Numbered from the stretch's first letter, positions 1-6,384 are shown. The stretch is DNA of 6,448 bases from Bacteroidota bacterium (GCA_022711195.1 JAKLFN010000120.1:1-6448), one strand, 5' to 3'. Numbers and translations: made by a program. The notes: generated from the sequence alone by a model not told the origin.

Positions 1-1401
1 AAACATTTTAAGGATGTCCGAAGAAGGCTGGTGAATTATCGCAAACACCAGCTTACCGCTCAACGCCTGTGTCTTGAGAAGCGTCATTACCTTCTCTGAG
101 TCGAAGGATGATAATCCCGAAGTCGGCTCATCAATAAACAAGACTACAGGCTCCCGCATGAGCTCGAGTCCGATATTAAGCCTTTTACGCTGCCCTCCGC
201 TGACTTTCTTGTTCATAATATCCCCGACCTGGAGATCGCGTATATCAGACAAGTCAAGATCGGCAAGTACTTTGTCGACGGTGTTATTCAGTTGTTCTTC
301 GGTATAGTCGCCAAAGCAGAGACGCGCATTAAAATAAAGGTTCTGATAAACAGTAAGCTCCTCAATAAGCATATCATCCTGAGGCACATAACCTATCAAA
401 CCCTTCAGCTCCTCAGAGCCTGAATGGATATCGTGGCCATTAATATAGAGGTTCCCTGTTGTAGGTTTTATCTTGCCATGAAGAAGGTTAAGCATGGTGG
501 TTTTGCCGACACCGCTGCCACCCATTATTGCAACCATGTTTCCCGATTCCACCCTGAAATTCATCTTCCTCAGACCATTTTCTGAGTTCCTGAAGATGTA
601 TTCAATGTCATGTCCTTCAAAAATCACTTTCTCGGGAAAATTCCTCGAAACGAACTTCTTGTAGATCTTGGAATAATAAATAGGATCAATACCCACCCCT
701 TTGATATTCACGCCCCTTTCTAGAAGGTAGGGCCGGCATGCAATGATATCTCTTCCCTTGAAATACAGGTTAAGCGGACCGTCATAAGTAAGCAGGAGTG
801 TTCCGGTACTTTCGATATGAAGAATAACGATCTGACCCCTGAATCCTTTGGTGCGTATATGCCGCCATTTATCATAATTCTTATAGGTCTCTGAAACTGA
901 ATCGTCATGTTCATCGCTCTCGATAATGAGAACACAGTCGGGAGAGATGTCGTCAAACGACCTGCCTATCATGAAGGCATAGGCATTGTCGTACTCTTTT
1001 TTCGAGATGCTGAATGTGCGGGCTACCAGGTTTACGATGGTCTTCTCCTGTTCGGAGATGGTACCATCTTCAAAGGCGAATTCCATAAGCTGGAGGAACA
1101 CCAGCATCCTCTCCTCAAGGAAAAGGCCTTTTTTTATCTGCCGGCAAATATTGGTGATCTGGAATGAAATAAGAGAGTCTTCATCGGCAAGCTCTGCACG
1201 GTCGACACTTTTCAGCTCATTGGAATAGAATTCGAGATTGTTTTCAAAGAGAGCATAATATTCTTCCTCGAGCTCCCTGTTCAGGTAACGACGCAGGTAA
1301 CTGCGGAGTATCTTCCGGCCTCTTGAGGTAATTCCTGCCGGGTTCACGGTCGAAACAATCGCAAAAATATGGATCAGTGCCAATAAAACTGATTCCCTCA
1401 T
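1..1401 (-). CDS. ABC transporter ATP-binding protein, ABCG/White type with TerB-like N-terminal domain (3'-truncated by window edge)
   Basis: The frame is open without interruption from the ATG at 1401-1399 to base 1, giving 467 residues; the C-terminus is outside the window. Residues about 80-145 resemble a TerB-type helical domain, with the acidic 'EDGTISEQE' turn at 111-119. About 190-255 is a poorly defined linker or small beta-rich domain. From about 260 an ABC ATPase follows: Walker A GGSGVGKTT (294-302), Q-loop Gln341, signature VSGGQRKR (400-407), Walker B VVLFIDE (419-425) and H-loop His457 in IIHQPSSD. The order and wording of the motifs match the ABCG/White branch, where an ABC2-type membrane domain usually follows the ATPase; here it would lie off the left edge. 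The D-loop reads SGLSS rather than the usual SGLDS; I recall this in Bacteroidota relatives. Substrate is unknown. No strong Shine-Dalgarno precedes the start, and the frame upstream meets a TGA at 1434-1432 with no other ATG. Family assignment is firm; transport role is inferred. Confidence 0.9.
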   Translation of the reverse strand, partial: MRESVLLALIHIFAIVSTVNPAGITSRGRKILRSYLRRYLNRELEEEYYALFENNLEFYSNELKSVDRAELADEDSLISFQITNICRQIKKGLFLEERMLVFLQLMEFAFEDGTISEQEKTIVNLVARTFSISKKEYDNAYAFMIGRSFDDISPDCVLIIESDEHDDSVSETYKNYDKWRHIRTKGFRGQIVILHIESTGTLLLTYDGPLNLYFKGRDIIACRPYLLERGVNIKGVGIDPIYYSKIYKKFVSRNFPEKVIFEGHDIEYIFRNSENGLRKMNFRVESGNMVAIMGGSGVGKTTMLNLLHGKIKPTTGNLYINGHDIHSGSEELKGLIGYVPQDDMLIEELTVYQNLYFNARLCFGDYTEEQLNNTVDKVLADLDLSDIRDLQVGDIMNKKVSGGQRKRLNIGLELMREPVVLFIDEPTSGLSSFDSEKVMTLLKTQALSGKLVFAIIHQPSSDILKMF

Positions 1402-1415
1402 ATCGACATCATGTA

Positions 1416-1510
1416 ATAAAAAGAGAGTGTCTCAAAAGCCTGGTCTTCCTTAACTGCCCCTGTATCACTTAGGGAAGAGGGGCAAATTCAAGAGCTTCTG
1501 AGACACCCTC
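1416..1510 (-). terminator. Long inverted repeat with T-run, probable terminator of the lipoprotein gene; ends resemble transposon termini
   Basis: Two 17-bp arms, 1423-1439 and 1494-1510, are inverted copies of each other with 15 of 17 positions matching (core TGTCTCA). On the minus strand the structure begins 17 bp after the lipoprotein stop codon and is followed directly by TTTTTATT (1423-1416), which fits an intrinsic terminator. The loop is long (54 nt) and holds further complementarity: 1445-1453 with 1469-1477 (9 pairs, one G-U) and 1455-1461 with 1478-1484 (7 pairs). The arm sequence recalls IS or MITE terminal repeats, but there is no transposase and no clean adjacent target duplication. 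Terminator function is inferred from position and the T-run. Confidence 0.6.
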
Positions 1511-1527
1511 ATGTATCTGGTTTTTAA

Positions 1528-2349
1528 TTACTGTACTATCTGGGCCCTGACCTCATTTATGGCTTTGGTGATGTCCATAATGTTCTGCATGGTAAGACTT
1601 GTGCCCAATCCTGAATAAACTTTTTTAATAGGTTCAAGTTTACCGATAAATTCAGCAACACCCGGGTCGTTCATATATGGATTGGCAAGTTCAAGGAAAA
1701 GATCAAATGATTTTTTTTGCTCGATCAGATTCTTCGATATACCTGCCACCTGGTAAGCAGCTTCCGAAACATTACAGGTCAGGAACATACCTTCAACCCA
1801 TGCTCCGCCGACGACCAGTAAAGCAAGGTTCTGCTGTTCATTTTCTGCAAGATAGGCATAGGTCTGATCAAATGCATCAGTAAGGATCTTCACGAGTTCA
1901 TCCTTGTTGTCGAAGCTGTTTTTGATCCTGTCATAAAGGGTCTCATCATAGATCTTCGACATATTCAGTTCGTTGGCAAGTGTCCGTATGGCATTAAGGT
2001 AATTGATCACCTCCTGGTTAATGTTATAAATAGTGCAATAACTCAGGTCGGCACCAAAAACTCCCATATTGATTGCCCTGGCATTGCTGCTGATATACCT
2101 GGTAGCATTTTCAACAGGATTTGAAATGCCAAACTGGTATCCCACTTCAAGTTCGGTAAGCATTTTAATTACATCAGCCGATGTGGGCAGCGGGTATACA
2201 TTCTCTTCAATTTTCTTTTCAAGCGTGTCGACCTGTTGCAGCTCAACAACTTTCTTTACTTTATTCTCTGCTTTCTGCCGGCACCCGGAAATGCCTGAAA
2301 ATAAAATTAATAGCACCGGAATTATCAATAAGGAGATTGCCCTTTTCAT
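1528..2349 (-). CDS. Putative lipoprotein of unknown function
   Basis: This 273-residue protein begins with two basic residues, a hydrophobic stretch (about 4-18) and a lipobox ISGC, so signal peptidase II should cleave before Cys23 and leave a lipid-anchored envelope protein. The residues after Cys (RQKAEN) lack a clear acidic Bacteroidota surface-export signal, so facing the periplasm is as likely as surface exposure. The mature part is predicted mostly helical, with a short charged segment (about 25-50) that could be a coiled linker. Its most distinctive stretch is NMGVFGADLSY (94-104), followed by a Gly-rich AWVEGMF turn (183-189). I recall similar hypothetical lipoproteins in Bacteroidota, but no characterised function. 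The ATG at 2349 is chosen because it gives a complete signal peptide. The gene lies upstream of, and in the same direction as, the TerB-ABC gene, with a terminator-like repeat between them. I see no convincing promoter match upstream on the minus strand. Confidence 0.85.
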   Translation of the reverse strand: MKRAISLLIIPVLLILFSGISGCRQKAENKVKKVVELQQVDTLEKKIEENVYPLPTSADVIKMLTELEVGYQFGISNPVENATRYISSNARAINMGVFGADLSYCTIYNINQEVINYLNAIRTLANELNMSKIYDETLYDRIKNSFDNKDELVKILTDAFDQTYAYLAENEQQNLALLVVGGAWVEGMFLTCNVSEAAYQVAGISKNLIEQKKSFDLFLELANPYMNDPGVAEFIGKLEPIKKVYSGLGTSLTMQNIMDITKAINEVRAQIVQ

Positions 2350-2436
2350 ACCAGATCTTTTTAAATTTTATTCATTATTATAACTGCCGATAAAAATAGT
2401 AAATATAATTGAAACCATACAGGTACTCTCTAAAAT

Positions 2437-2462
2437 AGTTTGAAGTGCCCAAACTCCAAACT
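2437..2462. promoter_or_regulatory. Cluster of AGTTTG/CAAACT half-sites, candidate operator
   Basis: AGTTTG at 2437-2442 and CAAACT at 2450-2455 form a 6-bp inverted repeat with a 7-bp spacer. The second arm is part of a tandem CCAAACT CCAAACT (2449-2462), giving a third half-site. The cluster sits in the divergent intergenic region, just upstream of the -7-like element before patB, where a regulator could affect polymerase binding. No regulator is identified; the call rests only on symmetry and position. Confidence 0.3.
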
Positions 2463-2468
2463 TCTTTC

Positions 2469-2476
2469 TAACTTTG
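2469..2476 (+). promoter_or_regulatory. Bacteroidota-type -7 promoter element upstream of patB
   Basis: TAACTTTG matches the TAnnTTTG consensus of the primary sigma factor in Bacteroidota. It would place transcription start near 2483 and leave a leader of about 20 nt before the patB ATG. The partner TTTG (-33) is not at the usual spacing: the nearest, at 2439-2442, is 26 bp away rather than about 19-21. The promoter may therefore be weak, activator-dependent or fortuitous. Confidence 0.4.
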
Positions 2477-2501
2477 AGCCCCGAAATCATATCATTTCAT
2501 A

Positions 2502-3683
2502 ATGAAGTGGAATTTTGATGAGCCTGTCAGAAGAGAAGGTACCGACAGTATTAAATATGACCTGAGAGAAGAGACCTTTGGACGGAATGACATTATCCCC
2601 ATGTGGGTTGCAGATATGGATTTCGTGACGCCTGAATTCATAACTTCAGAAATCCATCGACGTGCACATCACGAAATATATGGATACAGCTTCCGCCCGG
2701 CTGAATATTTCAATTCAATAGTAAACTGGCTGGCTGCAAGACACAACTGGAAGATCGACAGGGATTGGATCTGCTTCTGCCCAGGCATAGTCCCTGCGCT
2801 CAATATAGCAACATTATGCTTTACCAGGCCGGGCGATTCCATTATCGTCCAGCCTCCGGTTTATACTCCATTCTTTTCTGCAGCGGAAAGCCATGGCCGT
2901 AACCTCATATTTAACCAGCTCATCGAAAAAAACGGAAATTATTCCATGGACTTTGATTCGCTGGAGAGATCTGTGACCAACACTACCAGGATGATTATCA
3001 TCTCCAATCCCCATAACCCCGTGGGAAGAGCATGGAGAGCCGATGAGCTTGCCAGGCTGGCAGAGATATGCAGGAAAAATAATATCCTCATCCTTTCCGA
3101 CGAAATCCATTGCGACCTGGTACTCCCCGGGAACAAACATATACCCATGGCTGGTATCTCCGGCGACATTGCCGATATTACAGTCACATGCATCGCCCCT
3201 AGTAAAACATTCAACCTTGCAGGCCTGTCGACATCTTCAGTTATTATATCCAACCCGGTGCTCCGTAAGTATTTTAATAAGAAGATAGAAGCACTTCATA
3301 TCGGAAACGGTAATATCTTTGGAAATATAGCTTCAGAAGCTGCCTACACAAAAGGACATGAATGGGTTGATGCTTTAATGGAGTATATTAATGAGAATGT
3401 AAATTATGTTCTTGAATTCTGCCGGAGGAATATTCCTGAGATCACCCCTGTCAGACCCGAAGCCACTTATATGATCTGGCTCGACTGCAGAAAACTTGGC
3501 TTGACCGGAAAGGAACTGCACGATTTCTTTGTTCACAGGGCCGGTGTAGGACTGAACGAAGGATCTACATTTGGCCAGGGAGGCGAAGGATTTATGAGGA
3601 TGAACCTGGGAGCTCCTCTCAGCACAGTCCGGAAGGCGATGGAACAGGTTCAGAAGGCAGTTAGTGAAATAAGAAAGAAATAA
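2502..3683 (+). CDS. patB: PatB/MalY-type PLP-dependent C-S beta-lyase (cystathionine beta-lyase)
   Basis: This 393-residue cytoplasmic protein is a fold-type I PLP enzyme of the PatB/MalY group, whose members are about 390 residues long. The family splits cystathionine or cysteine at the C-S bond, giving pyruvate, ammonia and homocysteine or sulfide; E. coli MalY also acts as a regulator of the maltose system. The group's N-terminal signature MWVADMDF is present near residue 34. Active-site features are Tyr121 in QPPVYTPF, SNPHNPVGR (168-176, with Asn172 expected to contact the cofactor), SDEIH (199-203, Asp200 expected at the pyridine nitrogen), the Schiff-base Lys235 in APSKTFNLAGL, and the carboxylate-binding Arg366 in FMRMNLG. 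All key residues are intact. carA follows 28 bp downstream on the same strand, so co-transcription is possible, although the pathways differ. Substrate preference (cystathionine, cysteine or another thioether) cannot be read from sequence, and an aminotransferase annotation is the main alternative. Confidence 0.88.
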   Translation: MKWNFDEPVRREGTDSIKYDLREETFGRNDIIPMWVADMDFVTPEFITSEIHRRAHHEIYGYSFRPAEYFNSIVNWLAARHNWKIDRDWICFCPGIVPALNIATLCFTRPGDSIIVQPPVYTPFFSAAESHGRNLIFNQLIEKNGNYSMDFDSLERSVTNTTRMIIISNPHNPVGRAWRADELARLAEICRKNNILILSDEIHCDLVLPGNKHIPMAGISGDIADITVTCIAPSKTFNLAGLSTSSVIISNPVLRKYFNKKIEALHIGNGNIFGNIASEAAYTKGHEWVDALMEYINENVNYVLEFCRRNIPEITPVRPEATYMIWLDCRKLGLTGKELHDFFVHRAGVGLNEGSTFGQGGEGFMRMNLGAPLSTVRKAMEQVQKAVSEIRKK

Positions 3684-3711
3684 TAACATTAAAACTAAGA
3701 ACAAGGGAGAA

Positions 3712-4800
3712 ATGACAGAGAGGAACAGAGTAAAACTGACACTCGAAGACGGGACGGTTTATTATGGAAAATCGTTTGGGGCTCTTCAGGCTTCTGCCGG
3801 CGAGGTTGTGTTCAACACCGCCATGACCGGATACCCTGAGAGTCTGACCGATCCTTCATACCGCGGACAAATACTTTGCCTGACATATCCGCTGGTAGGC
3901 AACTACGGAGCGCCTGCCAGGAGTGAGGAAAATGACTTGTTTCGTTTCTATGAATCCTCGTCGATACATATTTCGGGGCTTATCGTTTCCGACTATTCCT
4001 TTGAATACAGCCACTGGAATGCAACCGAAAGCCTCGATGAATGGCTGAAAAGAAATAACGTACCGGGTGTTTACGGAATTGACACACGGGCTCTTACAAA
4101 ACGGATCCGCGAAAAAGGAGCAATGCTGGGGAAGCTGGAAGCTGAAAACACAGAGATCGATTTCTATGATCCCAATAAGGTAAACCTGGTGGCTGAGGTG
4201 AGCACCCGCGAAAAGAAAATATATGGAAACGGGAAGTACAGGATCGTGCTGGTGGATTGCGGTGTCAAGTATAATATTATCAGGAACCTCCTGAAACGCG
4301 ACACGACAATTATCAGGGTGCCATGGGATTATGATTATCATAATGAGGATTACGACGGACTCTTCCTTTCCAACGGACCGGGTGATCCAAAAATGTGCGT
4401 GGCAACGATCAAAAATATCAGTAAATCTTTCAGCGGGAAGAAGCCGGTTTTCGGCATCTGCCTCGGAAACCAGCTTATGGCTCTAGCCTCAGGCGCCGAT
4501 ACTTACAAACTGAAATACGGACACAGAAGCCATAACCAGCCTGTTATAAAAACCGGGACAAACAAGGCATATATAACCTCGCAAAACCATGGCTTTGCTG
4601 TCGACAATAAAACTCTGGGAAAAGAGTGGGAACCTCTGTTTATTAATATTAATGACAAGACCAACGAAGGAATGAAGCATAAATCCATGCCATTCTTTTC
4701 AACACAGTTCCACCCCGAAGCTTCTGGCGGGCCCACAGATACAGATTATCTCTTTGATGAGTTCATTGAGAATATAAAGAAATACCCCCGTCACGGCTGA
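3712..4800 (+). CDS. carA: Carbamoyl-phosphate synthase small (glutaminase) subunit
   Basis: CarA hydrolyses glutamine and passes ammonia to CarB, which forms carbamoyl phosphate for pyrimidine and arginine synthesis. The 362-residue protein is slightly shorter than E. coli CarA. The N-terminal CPSase small-subunit domain (about 1-150) carries GEVVFNTAMTGYPESLTDPSYRG near 30-52, and GIDTRALTKRIRE follows near 120. The C-terminal class I glutamine amidotransferase domain has SNGPGDP (220-226), the nucleophile Cys250 in GICLGNQ, GHRSHNQPV, QNHGFAV (His293), and the catalytic His334 and Glu336 in FHPEASGGPTDT. The triad is complete. The wording around GNQ and GHRSHNQ is what I recall from Bacteroidota CarA. 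A purine-rich GGGAG (3705-3709) lies 2 nt before the ATG, and the open frame upstream has no other start. The last residues (PRHG) and the stop codon fall inside a hairpin repeat. No carB follows; the next gene is argH on the opposite strand. Confidence 0.95.
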   Translation: MTERNRVKLTLEDGTVYYGKSFGALQASAGEVVFNTAMTGYPESLTDPSYRGQILCLTYPLVGNYGAPARSEENDLFRFYESSSIHISGLIVSDYSFEYSHWNATESLDEWLKRNNVPGVYGIDTRALTKRIREKGAMLGKLEAENTEIDFYDPNKVNLVAEVSTREKKIYGNGKYRIVLVDCGVKYNIIRNLLKRDTTIIRVPWDYDYHNEDYDGLFLSNGPGDPKMCVATIKNISKSFSGKKPVFGICLGNQLMALASGADTYKLKYGHRSHNQPVIKTGTNKAYITSQNHGFAVDNKTLGKEWEPLFININDKTNEGMKHKSMPFFSTQFHPEASGGPTDTDYLFDEFIENIKKYPRHG

Positions 4801-4825
4801 AGCGTGACTGCCCCCTGAAGGGGGC
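4785..4825. repeat. Two adjacent hairpins overlapping the carA stop codon
   Basis: The first hairpin pairs GTCACG (4790-4795) with CGTGAC (4803-4808) around a 7-nt loop that contains the carA TGA (4798-4800). The second pairs GCCCCC (4810-4815) with GGGGGC (4820-4825) around a TGAA loop. A separate CCCCC (4785-4789) inside carA could compete for the same GGGGG, enclosing the first hairpin. No T-run follows on the plus strand, so this is not a canonical intrinsic terminator, though it could still slow polymerase or protect the 3' end. It resembles GC-rich intergenic repeats of Bacteroidota. Confidence 0.6.
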
Positions 4826-4863
4826 CTAAAACCCAAACAATATTAAATAGGTACTGAATCTAG

Positions 4864-4941
4864 CCCCCCCTTGGGGGGGTTGGGGGGGTCGCAACTACCC
4901 CTTGGGGGGGGTCGCAACTACCCCCTGGGGGGGTTAGGGGG
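4864..4941. repeat. G/C-homopolymer intergenic array with tandem 23-bp repeat
   Basis: In the plus strand, five G-runs (4873-4879, 4882-4888, 4904-4911, 4927-4933, 4937-4941; lengths 7, 7, 8, 7 and 5) alternate with C-runs (4864-4870, 4898-4901, 4921-4925). Two adjacent units, 4882-4904 and 4905-4927, differ at one of 23 positions and share the linker TCGCAACTACCCC. The array ends directly at the argH stop codon (4944-4942) and lies between the convergent carA and argH genes. It could form C:G hairpins on both strands or G-quadruplex on the plus strand. A role as bidirectional terminator is plausible but not shown; there are no T-runs. The run lengths should be treated cautiously because homopolymers are error-prone in sequencing. 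Confidence 0.7.
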
Positions 4942-6282
4942 TCAGCTCACATACCCCATCATCTTCTCAGCCATCTGTGCAGCAGATTTGTTGCTGAAGC
5001 ATTTCATCCTTTCATTGAAAATGGCAGCAATTTCCGCGTTGCAGAGGTTACCTATGCTTCCCTCGTGGTTGTAATCATTAATGGTCGTCTTCGAGAATGA
5101 AGAATTCTTCACCATCTCTGATACGGCTTTATAAGCATCCCGGAATGGAATACCCTGCTTGACAAGCCTGTTCACCTCCTCGGTACTGAAAATAGTATTG
5201 TAGACAGGATTCTCTGTAATGTTCTTCCTTACCTTTATATTATTCAGCATCAGGATCATTATCTCCATACACTCCTTAATCTCTGCGAAGGCATCAAAAA
5301 CAATCTGTTTAAGCAGCTGAAGGTCACGATTATATCCGGAGGGAAGGTTCGATGTAAGCATTGCTATTTCATTCGGAAGGGTCTGGATGACATTCGATCG
5401 CCCCCTGATCAGCTCAAACACATCGGGATTTCTTTTCTGCGGCATTATACTCGACCCGGTGATATATTCGTCGGGGAAATCGATAAATCTGAATTCGGCA
5501 GTCATATAGAGACAAATATCCATTGAAAAGCGCGAAAGGGTCTGGGCTACTGATGCCAGCGCCGAGGCAATGGCCATTTCCACTTTTCCCCTGCTCAGGC
5601 TGGCATAGGCAGAATTATAAAGAAGATCGTCAAATTCGAGAAGCTGAGAAGTCAGCTTCCTGTTTAGAGGCAGGGTGGTTCCGAAGCCTGCTGCCGTTCC
5701 CAGCGGATTCTTGTTGTTCAACGCCCTGGCAGCCGACAAGACAAGGAGGTCGTCGGAGAGACATTCAGCATAGGCTCCAAACCATAACCCGAATGATGAA
5801 ACCATTGCAGGCTGCATGTGCGTGTACCCCGGAAGAAGTACATCGCGGTACTGGTCGCTGAGCGACTGAAGTCTTTTAAAAAGTGTGCTTATGATCACAG
5901 CAAGCTTGTCGATCTCTTCCCTTGTAAAAAGCCTGATATCTACCAGTACCTGGTCGTTTCTTGACCGTCCTGTATGGATCTTCTTGCCTGTCGTCCCGAG
6001 GATCGAAGCCATTTCCTTCTCGATCTGCGAGTGTATGTCCTCTACATCATTCTCAATGACAAGACTTCCCTCCTCGTCCCACACAAATAAAGAATGAAGC
6101 GCCTTGAGCATGTCATTCTTCTCATCATTGCTGATCAGTCCAACATCATGTAGCATTATCACGTGAGCCATCGATCCTACTATATCCCATTTTGTAAGAT
6201 GAAGGTCGGTCTTCCTGTCCTTCCCTGCCGTAAACTCAATTATTGCCGGCTCAGGGTTTATTCCTTTCTCCCAGAGTTTCAT
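4942..6282 (-). CDS. argH: Argininosuccinate lyase
   Basis: ArgH cleaves argininosuccinate into arginine and fumarate, the last step of arginine synthesis, as a cytoplasmic homotetramer of the fumarase/aspartase superfamily. The 446-residue length is slightly below the usual 450-465. Conserved blocks appear in order: EDIHSQIE (81-88), KKIHTGRSRNDQV (100-112), PGYTHMQPA (151-159, with His155 as an expected active-site residue), NPLGTAAGFGT (192-202), and the superfamily signature GSSIMPQKRNPD (276-287), which holds the catalytic-loop serine. No frameshift or missing block is visible. The ATG at 6282-6280 is preceded by GAGGA (6291-6287) with a 4-nt spacer, an unusually clear Shine-Dalgarno for this phylum, and the protein begins with MKLWEKG, the normal ArgH opening. 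A hairpin repeat and the end of another minus-strand gene lie upstream, so argH may be downstream in a transcript. The TGA directly abuts the G-rich array. Confidence 0.96.
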   Translation of the reverse strand: MKLWEKGINPEPAIIEFTAGKDRKTDLHLTKWDIVGSMAHVIMLHDVGLISNDEKNDMLKALHSLFVWDEEGSLVIENDVEDIHSQIEKEMASILGTTGKKIHTGRSRNDQVLVDIRLFTREEIDKLAVIISTLFKRLQSLSDQYRDVLLPGYTHMQPAMVSSFGLWFGAYAECLSDDLLVLSAARALNNKNPLGTAAGFGTTLPLNRKLTSQLLEFDDLLYNSAYASLSRGKVEMAIASALASVAQTLSRFSMDICLYMTAEFRFIDFPDEYITGSSIMPQKRNPDVFELIRGRSNVIQTLPNEIAMLTSNLPSGYNRDLQLLKQIVFDAFAEIKECMEIMILMLNNIKVRKNITENPVYNTIFSTEEVNRLVKQGIPFRDAYKAVSEMVKNSSFSKTTINDYNHEGSIGNLCNAEIAAIFNERMKCFSNKSAAQMAEKMMGYVS

Positions 6283-6326
6283 TTATTCCTCGTAATTATA
6301 AATTTAAGTAATTTGTTACAGTTTTT

Positions 6327-6374
6327 TCCCCCTTTGAAGAGCCTGCCCCGCTTCGGCGGGGGGGGACAGGGGGA
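6327..6374. repeat. Nested GC-rich hairpin with C(UUCG)G tetraloop upstream of argH
   Basis: The inner stem pairs CCCCGC (6346-6351) with GCGGGG (6356-6361) around TTCG, making the very stable C(UUCG)G tetraloop on the plus-strand RNA. The outer stem pairs TCCCCCT (6327-6333) with AGGGGGA (6368-6374). On the minus strand, the direction of argH, the structure is followed by A residues rather than T, so it is not a standard terminator for the gene upstream of argH; in that orientation the loop is CGAA. It most resembles an intergenic repeat element, like the G/C-rich ones between carA and argH. It lies in the argH leader or in the spacer between two genes. Confidence 0.65.
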
Positions 6375-6384
6375 TGTAAATATT

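Noticed and set aside
74..307. Plus-strand open frame of 77 codons, and others at 907-1167 and 986-1228
   Set aside because: They lie opposite the continuous, motif-rich ABC ATPase frame on the minus strand and have no recognisable protein features.
2350..2436. Promoter for the lipoprotein gene on the minus strand, including a TATAAT-like stretch and a TATTTTTA near-match
   Set aside because: Neither fits the TAnnTTTG element with a TTTG box at proper spacing; in AT-rich sequence such matches are expected by chance.
3856..4341. 161-codon minus-strand open frame
   Set aside because: It is antisense to carA, whose conserved motifs account for the region; the translation has no domain-like pattern.
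4785..4825. Canonical intrinsic terminator for carA
   Set aside because: Stable stems are present but no T-run follows; only a structural repeat can be claimed.
4882..4927. Possible CRISPR repeats
   Set aside because: Only two units stand directly in tandem with no spacers, and there are no cas genes.
5523..5861. 112-codon plus-strand open frame
   Set aside because: It is antisense to the argH catalytic core; Cys- and Arg-rich composition is typical of a shadow frame.
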